DNA from: Cladosporium sp. IMV 00045 | Taxonomy: Eukaryota; Ascomycota; Dothideomycetes; Cladosporiales; Cladosporiaceae | DNA: 18,791 nucleotides | Assembly (NCBI GenBank): GCA_001931905.2 | Contig: MSJI02000439.1 | Span: 1-18,791, forward strand | Direction: 5' to 3' | In this document: positions 18,702-18,791 of the stretch, piece by piece | Numbering within the stretch: position 1 is the first letter of the stretch | Layout: each line of letters begins with the position of its first letter | Program-made: the position numbers and the translations under genes | Notes under the pieces: generated by a model | Database searches by the model: none | The model's input: the letters and a program-made list of their open reading frames with translations, nothing else | What the model was told of the DNA's origin: nothing

Positions 18702-18791
18702 TCATACTGCATTCAAGCTATATAGCTTATGGCACGTCGGCTATTATCGCGACGATCTCTATAACTTCTACCTGTGCTCTCGCTTCGGTAT
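18681..18791 (-). mobile_element. Putative 3' end of a poly(A)-tailed retroelement inserted in reverse
   Basis: The 19-T run at 18681-18699 interrupts a zinc-cluster coding sequence exactly between two conserved residues. What follows to the window end (18702-18791) is more AT-rich, non-coding and unrelated to the gene; it includes the palindrome agctatatagct. Read on the minus strand, it ends in a poly-A tail, as expected of a LINE, SINE or processed retrocopy inserted opposite to the gene. The 5' end and any target-site duplication lie outside the window. An assembly or low-complexity artefact near a contig end is the main alternative. Confidence 0.5.

Overview
The window looks like nuclear DNA of a filamentous ascomycete (Pezizomycotina). 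The evidence is short introns of 50-66 nt with GT...CTRAC...AG signals, two Zn2Cys6 regulators (a fungal-specific class), a pogo/Fot1-type transposase end, and fungal versions of an MFS drug transporter, a cyclase-fold enzyme, a PRISE-like reductase and a class II aldolase. Gene density is low, broken genes are common and transposon pieces sit at both ends, which suggests an accessory or decaying segment rather than a housekeeping one.

Layout from left to right. 1-302 is the 3' end of a pogo-like transposase with a CCHC knuckle, followed by a short hairpin (428-458) and a sharply AT-rich patch (about 475-605). 974-2961 (-) is an intact two-exon Zn2Cys6 transcription factor. 3615-5456 (-) is a six-exon DHA1-type MFS transporter gene whose first exon carries an in-frame TGA where the family has a Trp; the 12-TM body is still readable from the next ATG. 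6952-7848 (-) is a cyclase-family protein whose expected metal site is altered. 9049-10021 (-) is a full-length but decayed paralogue of a DNA glycosylase. 11868-13196 (-) is a PRISE-like NADPH-dependent reductase. 13959-14345 (-) holds an interrupted coding-like frame of unknown family. 14718-15701 (+) is the intact HhH-GPD DNA glycosylase. 16364-16458 is a compact cluster of palindromes and direct repeats. 16899-17899 (-) is a three-exon class II aldolase/adducin-fold enzyme. 18570 (+) starts a second Zn2Cys6 regulator that is cut inside its zinc cluster by a 19-nt poly-T tract, probably the reversed poly-A tail of a retroelement running to the window end.

How the genes might work together (inference): regulator, efflux transporter, cyclase-fold enzyme, PRISE-like ene-reductase and class II aldolase are types often found together in fungal catabolic or secondary-metabolite clusters, and all five are on the minus strand. 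No backbone synthase is present, spacing is wide, and the transporter and second regulator are broken. If this was a cluster, it is a fragment or is being lost. The clearest observations are the two precise gene disruptions and the intact/decayed glycosylase pair 5 kb apart.
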